From positions 1 to 64,000 of the forward strand of contig PS015421.1 of NCBI GenBank assembly GCA_048213135.1: DNA of 64,000 nt, given 5' to 3'. The position numbers and the translations under genes were made by a program. The DNA is from Reclinomonas americana ATCC 50394. Its lineage: Eukaryota > Jakobida > Jakobea > Jakobida. The notes under the pieces are model-generated. The model made no database searches, was not told where the DNA came from, and saw only the letters and a program-made list of their open reading frames with translations. Positions 54,772 to 64,000 of the stretch are shown one piece after another. Numbering within the stretch: position 1 is the stretch's first letter; every line of letters begins with the position of its first letter.

Positions 54772-56209
54772 TCACTCAAGTCCCTTCTCGACTTCGCCGT
54801 CATCGTACTCTTCCTCTTCGCCTTCACCGCCACTGGTGTAGTCGAGGGCCTGTTCTGGCTCCACTCCACAGCTGTCGCTCGCATCATCTGCGTCGCGCGA
54901 CGGCGGCGCTCGCGGTGGCGAGCCCGACTGCAACTTGGCGAGGAACGACTCTTCGGTCCACCACCATCCGCCTTTGTCGCCGCCACCGGCCGCACGCAGA
55001 CCAGCCTCCAACAGCGAGCGCGCCGTGTCTTCCAGCAACTGTGGGCGGGCCACGTGGCGTCGCCAGTCGTCGGGAATGGCGTGCACACCGTAAAAGGCAC
55101 CGGCGAGTTGTCCGTAGATGGCGGCGGTGGTGTCCGAGTCGTTGCCGAGGTTGATCACCAGCAGGCATCCCTCCTCGAACGAGTCGGTGTTGAAGAAGGC
55201 CCACAGAGCGGCCTCCATGGCGGCAATGACAAAGCCGGTGCCGTAGACCTCGTCGCGACTCTTGGCCTTGTACGCGCCACGAGCCACGCCACGCACCCGG
55301 CCCTGCAGCTCGCGCTTCGGTTGCTTCCAGTAGCTGCGACCCAACTGTGCACAAGGGAACTGAGTCGTGCACCAAAGCGAGAGACACCAGCAGGAGGTGT
55401 CCACGCAACGACGCAAAACTCGGGCGACAACAGCTGCTTCTTGGTGCAGCCGGCGAGCGCTCCGACAATGAGACTGGAATAGTAGCGGCAGGCGTCGATG
55501 CACAGCGGACTGCGGTGCGTCGTGCAGCTGCTCTCACCGGCCTCCTCAATGGCGGCCTCGGCGCCCGACGCAAAGAAGAAGAGCGGTGCGGCACCGATCC
55601 GCATCAGCGATCCATTCCCCGAGTACTTGATATCGGTGCTGGCTCCGATCTTCGGATCGCGCTTGCCATGTCGACAGTAGCCCGACAACGCCGCACGAGT
55701 GGTGTTGCCAATGTCGAAGCAGCCGCGCTTGCTCGAGGCCAGATAGCCCTTTCCGTGTCGCCAGCGCAGATAGTGCGACAGCTGATTGTTCAAATCGGTG
55801 CCTCCGCACTCGACGAGCGAGGTGGCCAGGCACAGAAACATCGACGTGTCATCGGTCCACTCGCCCTTCTTCAAGTTGTGCGGGCCCCCGCCATTCATGC
55901 ACGTCACTGCCGGAAATACACATGTGAGCATACGAACCCACGCCAGCGCGGAAAGAAACCCAATGAGTGTGCACGCACCTGTGCGAAAGGAATTCCGCGG
56001 CTTGAACTCCACTTGCGCGCCAACAGCGTCGCCCGTGGCGCAACCAAACACACACCCGAGATATCGATCTGTACATGCATACAAATATGAGCCCGATCCA
56101 GTCAAGATGAGAGCAAGAAAACCAAGAACACACCAATGAGCGGCATGCCACCCGTCTCCAGTGTCTCATACGACACGCCACTGCCACTGCCACTGCTGCC
56201 ACTTGCCAT
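54772..56209 (-). CDS. ADP-ribosylglycohydrolase (ARH/DraG family)
   Basis: Removes ADP-ribose from proteins or other acceptors using two metal ions. Start [20 protein letters not shown] at 56209. Motifs in order: [40 protein letters not shown] (the first metal site TDDT), [11 protein letters not shown], a middle helical region [20 protein letters not shown], and [20 protein letters not shown] with FYG (the second metal site, D-S-D-T). All are intact. The C-terminal tail is acidic ([17 protein letters not shown]) and ends at 54772. Intron 55345-55409 (65 nt) starts GTTGCGTGG; another starts GTGCGTG. The TDDT, GNGSLMR and NDSDTTA wording is diagnostic. Tandem with the polyQ gene, 48 bp apart. 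Confidence 0.93.
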
Positions 56210-56414
56210 TCTTCTCTCGCACAACGAAGCAAAGGGACAGACAGAGACGAACGTTGCATGCTCGCGCACGGCAACTGTCCACTTTCATCACACGCGCTCA
56301 TTTGTGAGAGACGCACGCTCTCTCGTGCGCGTTTCTCTCTCTCTCTCTTGTGTGTGTGAGTGTGTGTGTTTGTAAAGAGAGAGTGTGCGAGTGAGTGAGA
56401 GTGAGAGTGGTAAA

Positions 56415-56907
56415 ATGTCAGTGGCGTGCCCGAATGGGTGTGGAACGAGTGTGGAGAGTGAGTCTGCGTTGATTGCGCATCAGAGATGGTGTATCAAGGG
56501 ACGTGTTCCGTGTCCGTTTCAGAGCTTTGGGTGTGACTTGACAGTTGCGTTCGAGAAAACGACTTGTCTCTTGTCACGTGTTTTGCTCATTGTCATCATC
56601 ATCCAGTGTGCGCGTGATGAGCTTGGGCGGCATGAGCAGGAGGATATGCACTTTCACTTGTCGTTGCTGTGTGCCACGTTTCAGGAGCGGTGAGTGGTTG
56701 AGCGAGGAGAGTGAGAGGCAGAGGGAGAGAAGGGAGAGAGAGAGAAAGGCGAGGAAGTGGGAGTGAGGGGGACAGGGAGAGAGAGAAGGGTAAGAGTGTG
56801 TGCGTGAGAGAGAGATGGATGATGGAGAAAGGGCGAGGGAGGGAGAGAGACAGAGACAAAGAGAGAGTGAGAGGAAGAGGAGTAGAGAGAAGAGAGAGGA
56901 AACGAGG

Positions 56908-56938
<31 letters not shown>

Positions 56939-57051
56939 GGAAAGTGAAGGAGGAAAGGCGAGGAAGGGAAAGCGAGAGAGTGGTAGTTTGAGGGAGAAGG
57001 AGGAGATTGAGAGTTTGAGTTTGAGTAAGTGATCATGATCATGAGTGAATC

Positions 57052-57100
<49 letters not shown>

Positions 57101-57250
57101 TAGTAGGAGGAGGGAGGGAGTAGGAGAGTAGTTGTGAGGGNNNNNNNNNNNNNNNNNNNNGTACGTACGTACGTAGTACGTACGTAGTAGTAGTAGTAGT
57201 AGTAGTAGTTAGTAGTAGTAGTAGTAGTAGTAGTAGTAGAGTGAGTGTAG

Positions 57251-57301
<51 letters not shown>

Positions 57302-60300
57302 ACTTTGAGGAAGAGGGGGAGAGTGAGAGAAGTTTAGTGAGTGAGCGATCATGAGTGATTGTGATTTGAGGTCATCGTCGCAGCATCTCTCTCATCCTGT
57401 CTCTCCTCTCTCCTCTTCTTCTCTTCCAATCACTTCTCTCAACTCTTCTCTCCCCCTCTCCCTTCCATCTCTTCCCTCCCTCTCTTCTATTCTCTCTTCT
57501 CGTCTTCGCCCCATTCTCCCTGTCCTCGCTTCTCTCTTCTGTCCTTGCTTCTTCCCTCCCTCTCTCCTCTCGTCCCTTTCTCTCCTGAAACCTCTCCTTC
57601 TTCCCTCACTCTCTCCTCTCTCTTGTCTCCTCCCTCTCCCTTCTCCCTCCTCCCTCTCCTCCATTTGTCTCCCTCTTCCCTTCTCTTCTTGTCTCCTCCT
57701 TCTCCCTTGTCTCCTCCTTCTCCCCTCCTCTCCCCCCTTTCTCTCCTTCGCCCTCCCCCTTTCCCTTCTCCCCCCTCTGACGCCCTCTCCTTTTCCCAGC
57801 GACACCGAGTATCGCAAGATCATTGCGGAGAAGGACCAGATGGTGTCGGCGTTGCACCAGTCGGTGGTCGACTTGACGTCGGTGTTGCAGGATAAGGAGA
57901 GCACGATTGCGGAGCTGAAGAGCGGCTATCGCTCCATGCAGGACCTCATGTCACGACTCATGGTCTCTTGTCATCGTCATACCCTCTCCTCCTGTGCTGT
58001 CGCTCACTCCTCTCTCTCTTTGTGTTGTGCCAGACCGAGTCACAATCACAGGCACTGGCTGTGGCGCATCTGCAGGCCGCCGTGCACGGATCGGCAGTGG
58101 CGACAGCAGCGTCGGCGTCTGCGGCACCGGCATCACCACGCAAGCAGCAATCGCCGGCTCGATCGCAGAGTTTTGTAAATGTGCGCTCGTTGACGCCGGC
58201 GGCCGCGGCCGCGGCGACGCCACCACCGACAGGAAGCCTGTCTCCACGGTTGCGTTCGTCGAGCCGTGGTGGTGCGGACACGCCAGAGTCGCCGCGGGTC
58301 GGCAGCTTGCGGGATCTGTCGGCCGCCGGTATGGCACCGGCGGCGGCGGCGGCACCGACAGCGCTCTCGCCCGTCTCGGGAGCCATTGCGATTGCGCCTG
58401 CGGCGAATCGGCGCAGCAGCTTGGCCGAGGTGGCACCGCGCACGGCGTCTCCGAAAAAGGATCACGCCCGCGCCGAGGTATAGAGTGTGCTGTGTGTAGA
58501 CTCATTTGCAATCGCTGTTGCTGACCACTCATTGCATTCAACAGGCCCAATACCCACCTCGCAAAGCGCCCACCGCCGAAGCTCTCGTGCCCGCTGCTCC
58601 CTCCCCGTCACCTGGCGTTGGTGCCGAGGCCGCCACAGTGTCGTCGTTGCCGAGTCCGCGCCGACGTGGCAGTGGCGTTGCGGTGGCTGTTTCACCGACT
58701 GCGGCCGCCGCACTCAGTGCCTCGCAGTCGGCACCGCCGTCCATGGCTCTGGGTGCAGTTGTTGCGGCTGCCCCCGCAAGTGCCGCGCCGGTGCCACATC
58801 CAATCGTACCGACTCTGTCGCTGGCGTCGGCCGGTCTGTCGAGCCCCGTGAGCAACGCCAAGCATTCGCCTCGCATGTCACCACGCAGCATCTCGTCGGG
58901 CCGGCCACCAGTCGGTCTCACGGGCGGCAGTTCACCCCGCCACTTTGCCACTCAGTCGTCGTCGGTGGCGGTGGCGGTGGCAGTGGCGCCCGGCTCACCC
59001 GCTCCCGAGGTGACGGAGACCGTGTCGGACAGCGAGGCCCCGTTGAGTGCTGGCCGCCGACCACCACTCGGCACCTCGGCCGACCGTCCACGCACACCAC
59101 CTGCACAGCCGTCTGCGTCGCCCACGGTTTCCCCATTACGGCCGCGCACCGGCACTCCCATGCGTTCCAATCCCGAAACTCGTCGCAATATCATTAATCA
59201 GCTACACTCCAAAATCCCCCGCAAGACCGGCAGTCCGGTGCCGCCTGCAAGTGGCGACAGCGGCAGTGGCCTGACCAGTGTTCACACCGCCCCTCCAGGC
59301 CTGCTGCTGGCACAAATAAGAGAGGCGCAGGCGCAGGATGAGTCGCTGGCGGCGTCACCAGGTGAGCGGGTACTCTCGAAAGGTCCCACATATCCAGTTG
59401 TGTGGTCTCACGCGCCTTTCTTTTCCCCCGCGACAGACTTGCTACGTGTGAGTCGAATAAGTGGTGGAGGTGGTGCTGATGACGATGCGTCGGCGGGTGG
59501 CTCCGATCGGAGAGCATCGCTCAATTCGTCGTTTGAGAGCTCACTGGCAGACGATGGGCGGTCCTCGGCGCTCATGTCACTGCACTCTCCTCGGAGGAAT
59601 TCAGCGCGCGACATTGTGGCCAGCTCCATGGAGGAGCGGCGCGATCCGTCGCCTGAACTCGCCATTCCGCAAGTGTCGAGCCTGTTGCCACCGTCGGCCG
59701 AGCTGCAGCGTCGCTTGTCACATCAGAAATCGTTGCGTGCTGTGCGCACTTGTTGTGTTGTCGCTCACATGTCTCCTCACTTGTGACACACCAGACCAAC
59801 GAGCGCCGACTATACGGTTTTGTGCCCGACGTGTGGCCGCAAGGTTCCACTCGAGCGTTTTGAGAAGCACGAGCAAATGTGCCAGAAGAACGATTCAGCG
59901 GTGCGTGTGTGCTATTGGGGTGATGCGCAATAAGTGGTAATGGCGTCATCCTCAATCATCGTGCAGAAACGTGCCGTGTACGGCTCGGTAAGTTCGATTC
60001 CTAGTCCGGGCTCGGCCACCGGACCCGCCACCCCGCAGTCCAGCAGTGCGGCGAGCAGCGCCAGCAGTTCATCGTCAACAACACCAAGTGGCAATCCACC
60101 TGGGCCCACCTCCGCGTCCAGTCAGCCAGCCACATTACCGCGGCCCAAGGCGCACAGCAATGGTCGAACGGCGTCTGTGGGTGGCGCGGCTGCTACGGGC
60201 GACGGTCGCTCACCGCGCGCCTCACCACCCAGTAGTCCACCCACCACAGCATCGAGGCAGGCAAGGCAGAGCCCGCCACCTGCCAACGGGCGTGCTTCGG

Positions 60301-60668
60301 CGCGACCATTGTCGTTTAGTGGCAGCTCGCTGGCGGCCAGCAAGAACATGCCTGCGGATTCTGTTGTGCGGAGCAGCGGGTCAACCTCACCCACTGGATT
60401 TACACGTGCTGCTGGTGCCTCTGCATCGGCACTGCCGATGCCGGCCTCCTCAGCTCGTTCACCAACACGGCAACCCTCGTCGGCGACCGGCATTCCTTCA
60501 CTGTTGCGCTTTGGGAGTCTGTGTGTTTGATCCTCTCTGCCTTGTTTTTGCTGACGAGGACGCCGACATTGCAGCAGATCGGCCCAACAACGACTCGTCC
60601 GGTCATCGCGCCCCGTAAGTGCGTCGGGCAGCGGTGCGCCAGCCACCAACGGTAGCAGTAGCCGGTAG
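56415..60668 (+). CDS. TRAF-type zinc finger, coiled coil, C2HC zinc finger and long Ser/Pro/Ala-rich regions
   Basis: N-terminus MSVACPNGCGTSVESESALI then HQRWC and GRVPCPFQSFGCDLT / CARDELGRHEQEDMHFHLSL: a TRAF-type zinc finger completed across intron 56544-56606 (donor GTTGCGTT). After a repeat-rich intron with a 20-N gap (57141-57160) comes a coiled coil YRKIIAEKDQMVSALHQSVV, then about 600 residues rich in Ser, Pro and Ala with many S/T-P sites. Then a C2HC finger VLCPTCGRKVPLERFEKHEQ (C) after intron 59732-59794 (GTTGCGTG), and a second Ser/Pro-rich tail. The last intron, 60504-60574, starts GTTGCGCT, with stop at 60668. Probably a scaffold with many phosphorylation sites (inference); no orthologue is named. 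Confidence 0.8.
57056..57300. repeat. GA, TAG and ACGT simple repeats around a 20-N gap
   Basis: A GA run (57056-57097), the gap 57141-57160, GTACGTACGTACGTAGTACG, then about 18 TAG units and another GA run (57257-57298). All within one intron of the zinc-finger gene. Confidence 0.95.
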
Positions 60669-60790
60669 CAGTGGGTGGTGGTGGTGGAGGAGGCGGATGT
60701 ACGAAAAATACCCAAATGAGAATCGCGCACGATAGGCTCCACGAATGCAAGCTGAATCCAGTCATTTATGATAGATTTCGGTTCCAGCCG

Positions 60791-63084
60791 TCACACCTTG
60801 TAGTACGCTCCCATTCCCTGCGTATCGTCGTGATCTACCTTGGCTTGGGCCATGGACCGCTTACTGCCCGACCGTCGCCGACGCCGGCACCACCACTTAT
60901 CCCAACATGATGCCGAGATCTGCTGCACGTCGCCGCTGTCGCCGCGGTGCAACAGGGAGGTGGCCGAGTGCGTGCGACCCGAGGCCGTGTCGTCAAACGG
61001 GTCGCCGCCCGACTCGCCGTCATCGTCTCGCGTGAAGCTGTGCGGGCAGATGCGACGGCCGATTCCACGCACCAAATCGGTGAAGAGAGTGCGGCCGACT
61101 CGTCGCACACCGCGTCGGCTGCGATGCAAACCGCGACCCTCGCTCTTCAGCTGGTACACCAAGCGGTTGCAGTGTTGCGAGAGGCGGAAGCGCGGATACA
61201 GATCGCTCTGCATGCTCACGTAGACGTGCCGCTGAGCCTCGTCAAACGTGCGCGCATGTGTCCGTTTCTGCGCAAAGTCTTCCACAATGGCCGATCGCAG
61301 CACGTCTGCCCATGGGACGCCAGTGAGCAACTCGAGTCGCTGGTGACAGATGATGTGGTGTGCACACGCGTACCTGAAATGTTGATCTCTCGCATCGACC
61401 CGTCGGCAATGAACCTGTCGAAAATGCTCTGCGCCAGCCCCTCCCACGCCGGTGTGCCCTCTCTTCGGTGTAATTCGTCGACCTGCACATACACACACTC
61501 CCAGCATGAATCGACGAGCTGCAATGTGGGTGTGCGGCACCGCAGACGCAACAGCCAAGTAAAACATCAAGTTCTCCTCGGCATACGACTCCTCGAGGTA
61601 GGCCTCTGTGGACGCACACCCCGTGGTGAGAGAACACACATGAGAGAGAGAGAGAGAGAGTGAAAAGGAGAGAGAGAGCTAGAGGGAGAGAGACGAATGG
61701 AGAGAGAGAGAGGAGGGGTGCTCGTGTCGTGGAGGGAGAAAACACGCACCGAAATAAAAGAGACCGAGTGGGTCGCGAATGAGGTCCTTGACTTGCTTTG
61801 GTAATACCTGCACGGAGATGAGTGAGTGTGTTACTTGCAGGCGAGAAAGCCATGCAGCAGACCGTGGTCTCTGTGAGCCCAAACACCAGAGCAATTGCCA
61901 GACCTGCGACAATCGGAGGGTGAGGACAAGGACCTGAGCTTACCCTTCTTGTCTCTTTCTACTCCTCCTCCCTTCCATGTCCCCTCCTCTTTCTCTCCTT
62001 GTGCTATCCCCTCTTATCGTCCTTCTTCCGCTTTTCTCTCCCCTCTGTCACAATACGAAGGACATATAGCACTCACCGCTGAGGCCCTTCGAGACAACGG
62101 CAAACCACACCAACACGTTGGTGGCCGACGTGGCATCGACCGAGTCCATCAGGCGGTACGCCAGTGGGAACACCCAAAACGCCACAAAGAGCACAATGTA
62201 CCTGTTCCACAGGTGAGCACCACGACACGGACAAACGTGACTGGCCACCACGCCGCCACGCAACACAATGGTCTGCTTCTTGGCGCGGATGGTGGCCAGG
62301 TACACGGATGGCGGAATGGAGCCGAGATTGGGTGAGCCGCGGAGAATCATGGACATGCGCATGGCCGGCTGATCGCCGTTGCGTCGCGAGGCCACTGCAG
62401 CAGAATGATTGTGAAAATAAGCAACACAAGGCAATAAGGAATAGATACACTGCTGGAGCACGCAACGTGAGGTGCGGTTCGCGGCGCCATCGAGAATGTG
62501 CTGCTCAAAACCGTCAGAAGCAAGAACAAGGGAGATGAGTCGAAGAGGGCGGCTTTTGATACTCACCGAGCGGACCATCATCCACGACGCTTCGGTGGAG
62601 TTGCGCGGTTGTTCGGTTCGGGCTGCAGTGGTGGCGGGGGCTCGAGACGCCTCGCCTCGCGGCGTCGTGACCATCTCGGACATCTCCACTGAGCGGTCGA
62701 CGGCCAAGCGTGGCGTTGCGACAGGTGTCGCCGGCGCCGTCGGCGGCAGCAGCACCACGGTTGGGGGCGCAAATGTCACGGTGGCCTCGCGCCTCGGCGC
62801 CGCCGGTGATGTGGGGATGGAGGAGCTGGGATCGGTGGGACGCGGTGACATCATGGGCGACTCTGCCACGGCTCCAGTCGACAGTGCTGCGGGTGAGAGG
62901 GGGAAGGAGAAAGAGAGGGGGAAGGAGAGGGAGAGGGAGAGGGAGAGGGAGAGAAGAAGGGGAGGGGGAGGGAGGGGGAGAGGGAGAGGGAGAGGGAGAG
63001 GGAGAGGGAGAGGGAGAGGGAGAGGAGAGGAGAGGAGAGGAGAGGAGATGAGAGGAGAGGAGAGGAGAGGAGATGAGAGGAGAG
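60791..63084 (-). CDS. 7TM receptor C-terminal half (TM6-TM7) fused to an RGS domain; partial
   Basis: From the contig edge: a Pro/Thr/Ser-rich cytosolic stretch (SPMMSPRPTDPSSSIPTSPA...EASWMMVRS), FEQHILDGAANRTS, LASRRNGDQPAMRMSMILRG, KKQTIV/YIVLFVAFWVFPLAYRLMD (TM6), ATSATNVLVWFAVVSKGLSG and LAIALVFGLTETTVCCMAFS (TM7). RGS domain: VKDLIRDPLGLFYF, AYLEESYAEENLMFYLA/VDEL, FDRFIADGSMREINIS, TFDEAQRHVYVSMQSDLYPR. Basic tail to stop 60791. RGS domains speed GTP hydrolysis by G-alpha. Introns 62395-62466, 62202-62264 and 61483-61552 start GTTGCGT and each restores expected residues. Intron 61808-61838, if real, is GC-AG (GCAAGTA) and only 31 nt. TM1-TM5 are absent here but appear on the opposite strand from 63105. 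Confidence 0.83.
62880..63084. repeat. GGAGA-type purine repeat at contig edge
   Basis: About 200 bp of GGAGAG, GAGGGG and GAGGAGAT units up to the 20-N gap 63085-63104. On the sense strand of the receptor gene it is a pyrimidine-rich intron. Confidence 0.95.
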
Positions 63085-63104
63085 NNNNNNNNNNNNNNNN
63101 NNNN

Positions 63105-63893
63105 ATGGTCGCGACTTGTGTTCCTCGCCTCCTTTGCATACACTCTGCAAGCGGTGTTTGCTGTGTGGCGAGGCGCAGGAGGGTAATGAGCACCTCCTCC
63201 TCTCTCATTTACTCACAAGCTCTCTCTCACACACATATGTCTGCGCAGGCAAAGTGGATGCGCGGAGGCTGGTGCGCTCGACCACTACTCGAGCTTGGCG
63301 GTCATCACGTGGCAGATTACGATGGTCATTGCGGTGTACATGAATGTCATTCGACAGGTCCGCTATCACGACTCCTCCTTGTCTTCGGATCTGTGCTCAT
63401 TGCGCCTTTCGTGTGCCTTGGTGTGTGTGTATGTGTGTGTGTGTGTGTGTGTGTGTTTGTAGGATAAGCGCGTGTCGTCGTTCCGCTGGCACATGTACTT
63501 CACGGTGCTGTGCTATGGCCTCCCGCTGGTGGTGGTCGTGGTGCTGTACATTGTGCAGCGGACGACTGGAATCCTTGTGTATGGCTCGCCGGCCTCGGTC
63601 GATGACTGGTGTGTGTGTGTGCCATCTGTTGCTGATCATGCGTGTCTATGCGCTCTCTCACGTGTGACATGACGTAGGTGTTCCATTGGCAACGACAGCG
63701 CTGTGTTGCACATTTTCGGCGTGCTTATCTACACTGGCGTTGGCGAGGTCTTTACGCATTCCTCCGCCATGCGTTTGTGGATGCTTGTCTATCTCACGGT
63801 GCGCTCTTCTTTGCGCACGCAGGTTGTCTACGTTGTCGTGTGGATTGCTCTGGCTCGCTCGGCGTCACGCGCCAAGTCCATGATTATGAAGGT
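63105..63893 (+). CDS. 7TM receptor N-terminal half (TM2-TM5); partial, possibly inverted
   Basis: Exons in phase: SRLVFLASFAYTLQAVFAVW (TM2), CAEAGALDHYSSLAVITWQI with TMVIAVYMNVIRQ (TM3 with its conserved Cys), DKRVSSFRWHMYFTVLCYGL with PLVVVVVLYIV (TM4), CSIGNDSAVLHIFGVLIYTG and an extracellular-loop WC motif, then LWMLVYLTVRSSLRTQVVYV with VVWIALARSASRAKSMIMK (TM5 and start of loop 3). The H.Y-x-W-G-x-P and DDWCSIG features recall cAMP-receptor and secretin-like receptors. It has no TM1 on its left, and its right continuation leaves the window. TM6, TM7 and RGS lie on the minus strand left of the 20-N gap, consistent with one gene and a misoriented contig. Confidence 0.75.
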
Positions 63894-64000
63894 GAGTGAG
63901 TGAGAGAGAGAGAGAGAAAGAGAGTGTGTGTGTGTGTGTGTGAAGACGTGCCCATCAGCCTTCTTCTCACCGCACCAACTCACCCACGCTGACAACACGC

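Noticed and set aside
800-60574. GTTGCGT introns as copies of one mobile intron (introner element)
   Set aside because: Beyond the first 7-8 bases and the AG end, the introns I compared share no sequence and differ in length from 35 to over 1000 nt.

Overview
The window is nuclear DNA of an intron-rich unicellular eukaryote. Evidence: short introns (mostly 58-90 nt), no operons, long CT/GT/GA microsatellites, a spliceosomal protein (SNRNP40), PIG-P, Ragulator LAMTOR4, a homeodomain, a 7TM-RGS receptor, and the respiratory complex III hinge protein (so a working mitochondrion). The mix (TmcB-type membrane protein with PAS and cyclase domains, RING-kinase, receptor-RGS) fits a free-living protist of amoebozoan or obazoan grade; the species cannot be named from sequence alone. 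There are 17 runs of N, so this is a scaffold of 18 contigs. Several genes are broken at the gaps, and at least three contigs appear to be placed in reverse orientation.

Layout, left to right: 5' exons of an unknown gene (1-327, -); CDC25-like phosphatase (584-3504, -); unknown exons (5121-5467, -); QCR6/UQCRH (5541-7111, -), divergent from SGT1 exon 1 (7150, +); the rest of SGT1 and a TPR gene on apparently inverted contigs (8075-10474), the TPR gene ending at 11301 (+); an unknown soluble protein (11310-12360, +); a small four-helix membrane protein (12564-13474, +); a weak gene (13808-14070, -); an acidic coiled-coil protein (15546-16986, -); a secreted cystatin (17058-17767, +); SNRNP40 in two opposed pieces (17866-18476 and 18973-20999); the N-terminus of a DDX3/Ded1-like protein (21230-21894, -); a RING-kinase-coiled-coil protein (22224-24863, +); a giant TmcB-PAS-cyclase gene (25572 to about 34353, -); an LFG/TMBIM protein (35236-36553, -); a 28-29 bp minisatellite; a CUE-domain protein (about 37640-38397, -); PIG-P (38564-39874, -), divergent from an EEF1AKMT1-like methyltransferase (39911-40690, +); degenerate copies of the methyltransferase 3' end; a His/Pro-rich protein (41598-42286, -); an odd region with broken reading frames (42643-43395); a homeodomain-PAS-like gene (43587-47369, +); an RIIa-EF-hand protein (48224-51734, -), divergent from LAMTOR4 (51787-52506, +); a polyglutamine protein (52596-54723, -); an ADP-ribosylglycohydrolase (54772-56209, -); a TRAF-type/C2HC zinc-finger protein (56415-60668, +); and a 7TM receptor-RGS fusion in two opposed halves (60791-63084, - and 63105 onward, +).

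The most unusual observation is the splice signal. About two dozen introns whose boundaries are fixed by reading phase and by protein-family conservation begin GTTGCGT (or GTTGCGN) rather than GTRAGT, side by side with ordinary GTGAGT/GTGCGT introns in the same genes. Several genes are signalling parts (CDC25, RING-kinase, PAS-cyclase, receptor-RGS, Ragulator), but nothing in the layout shows that they form one pathway. Gene spacing is very tight: divergent start codons lie 36-52 bp apart in three pairs.
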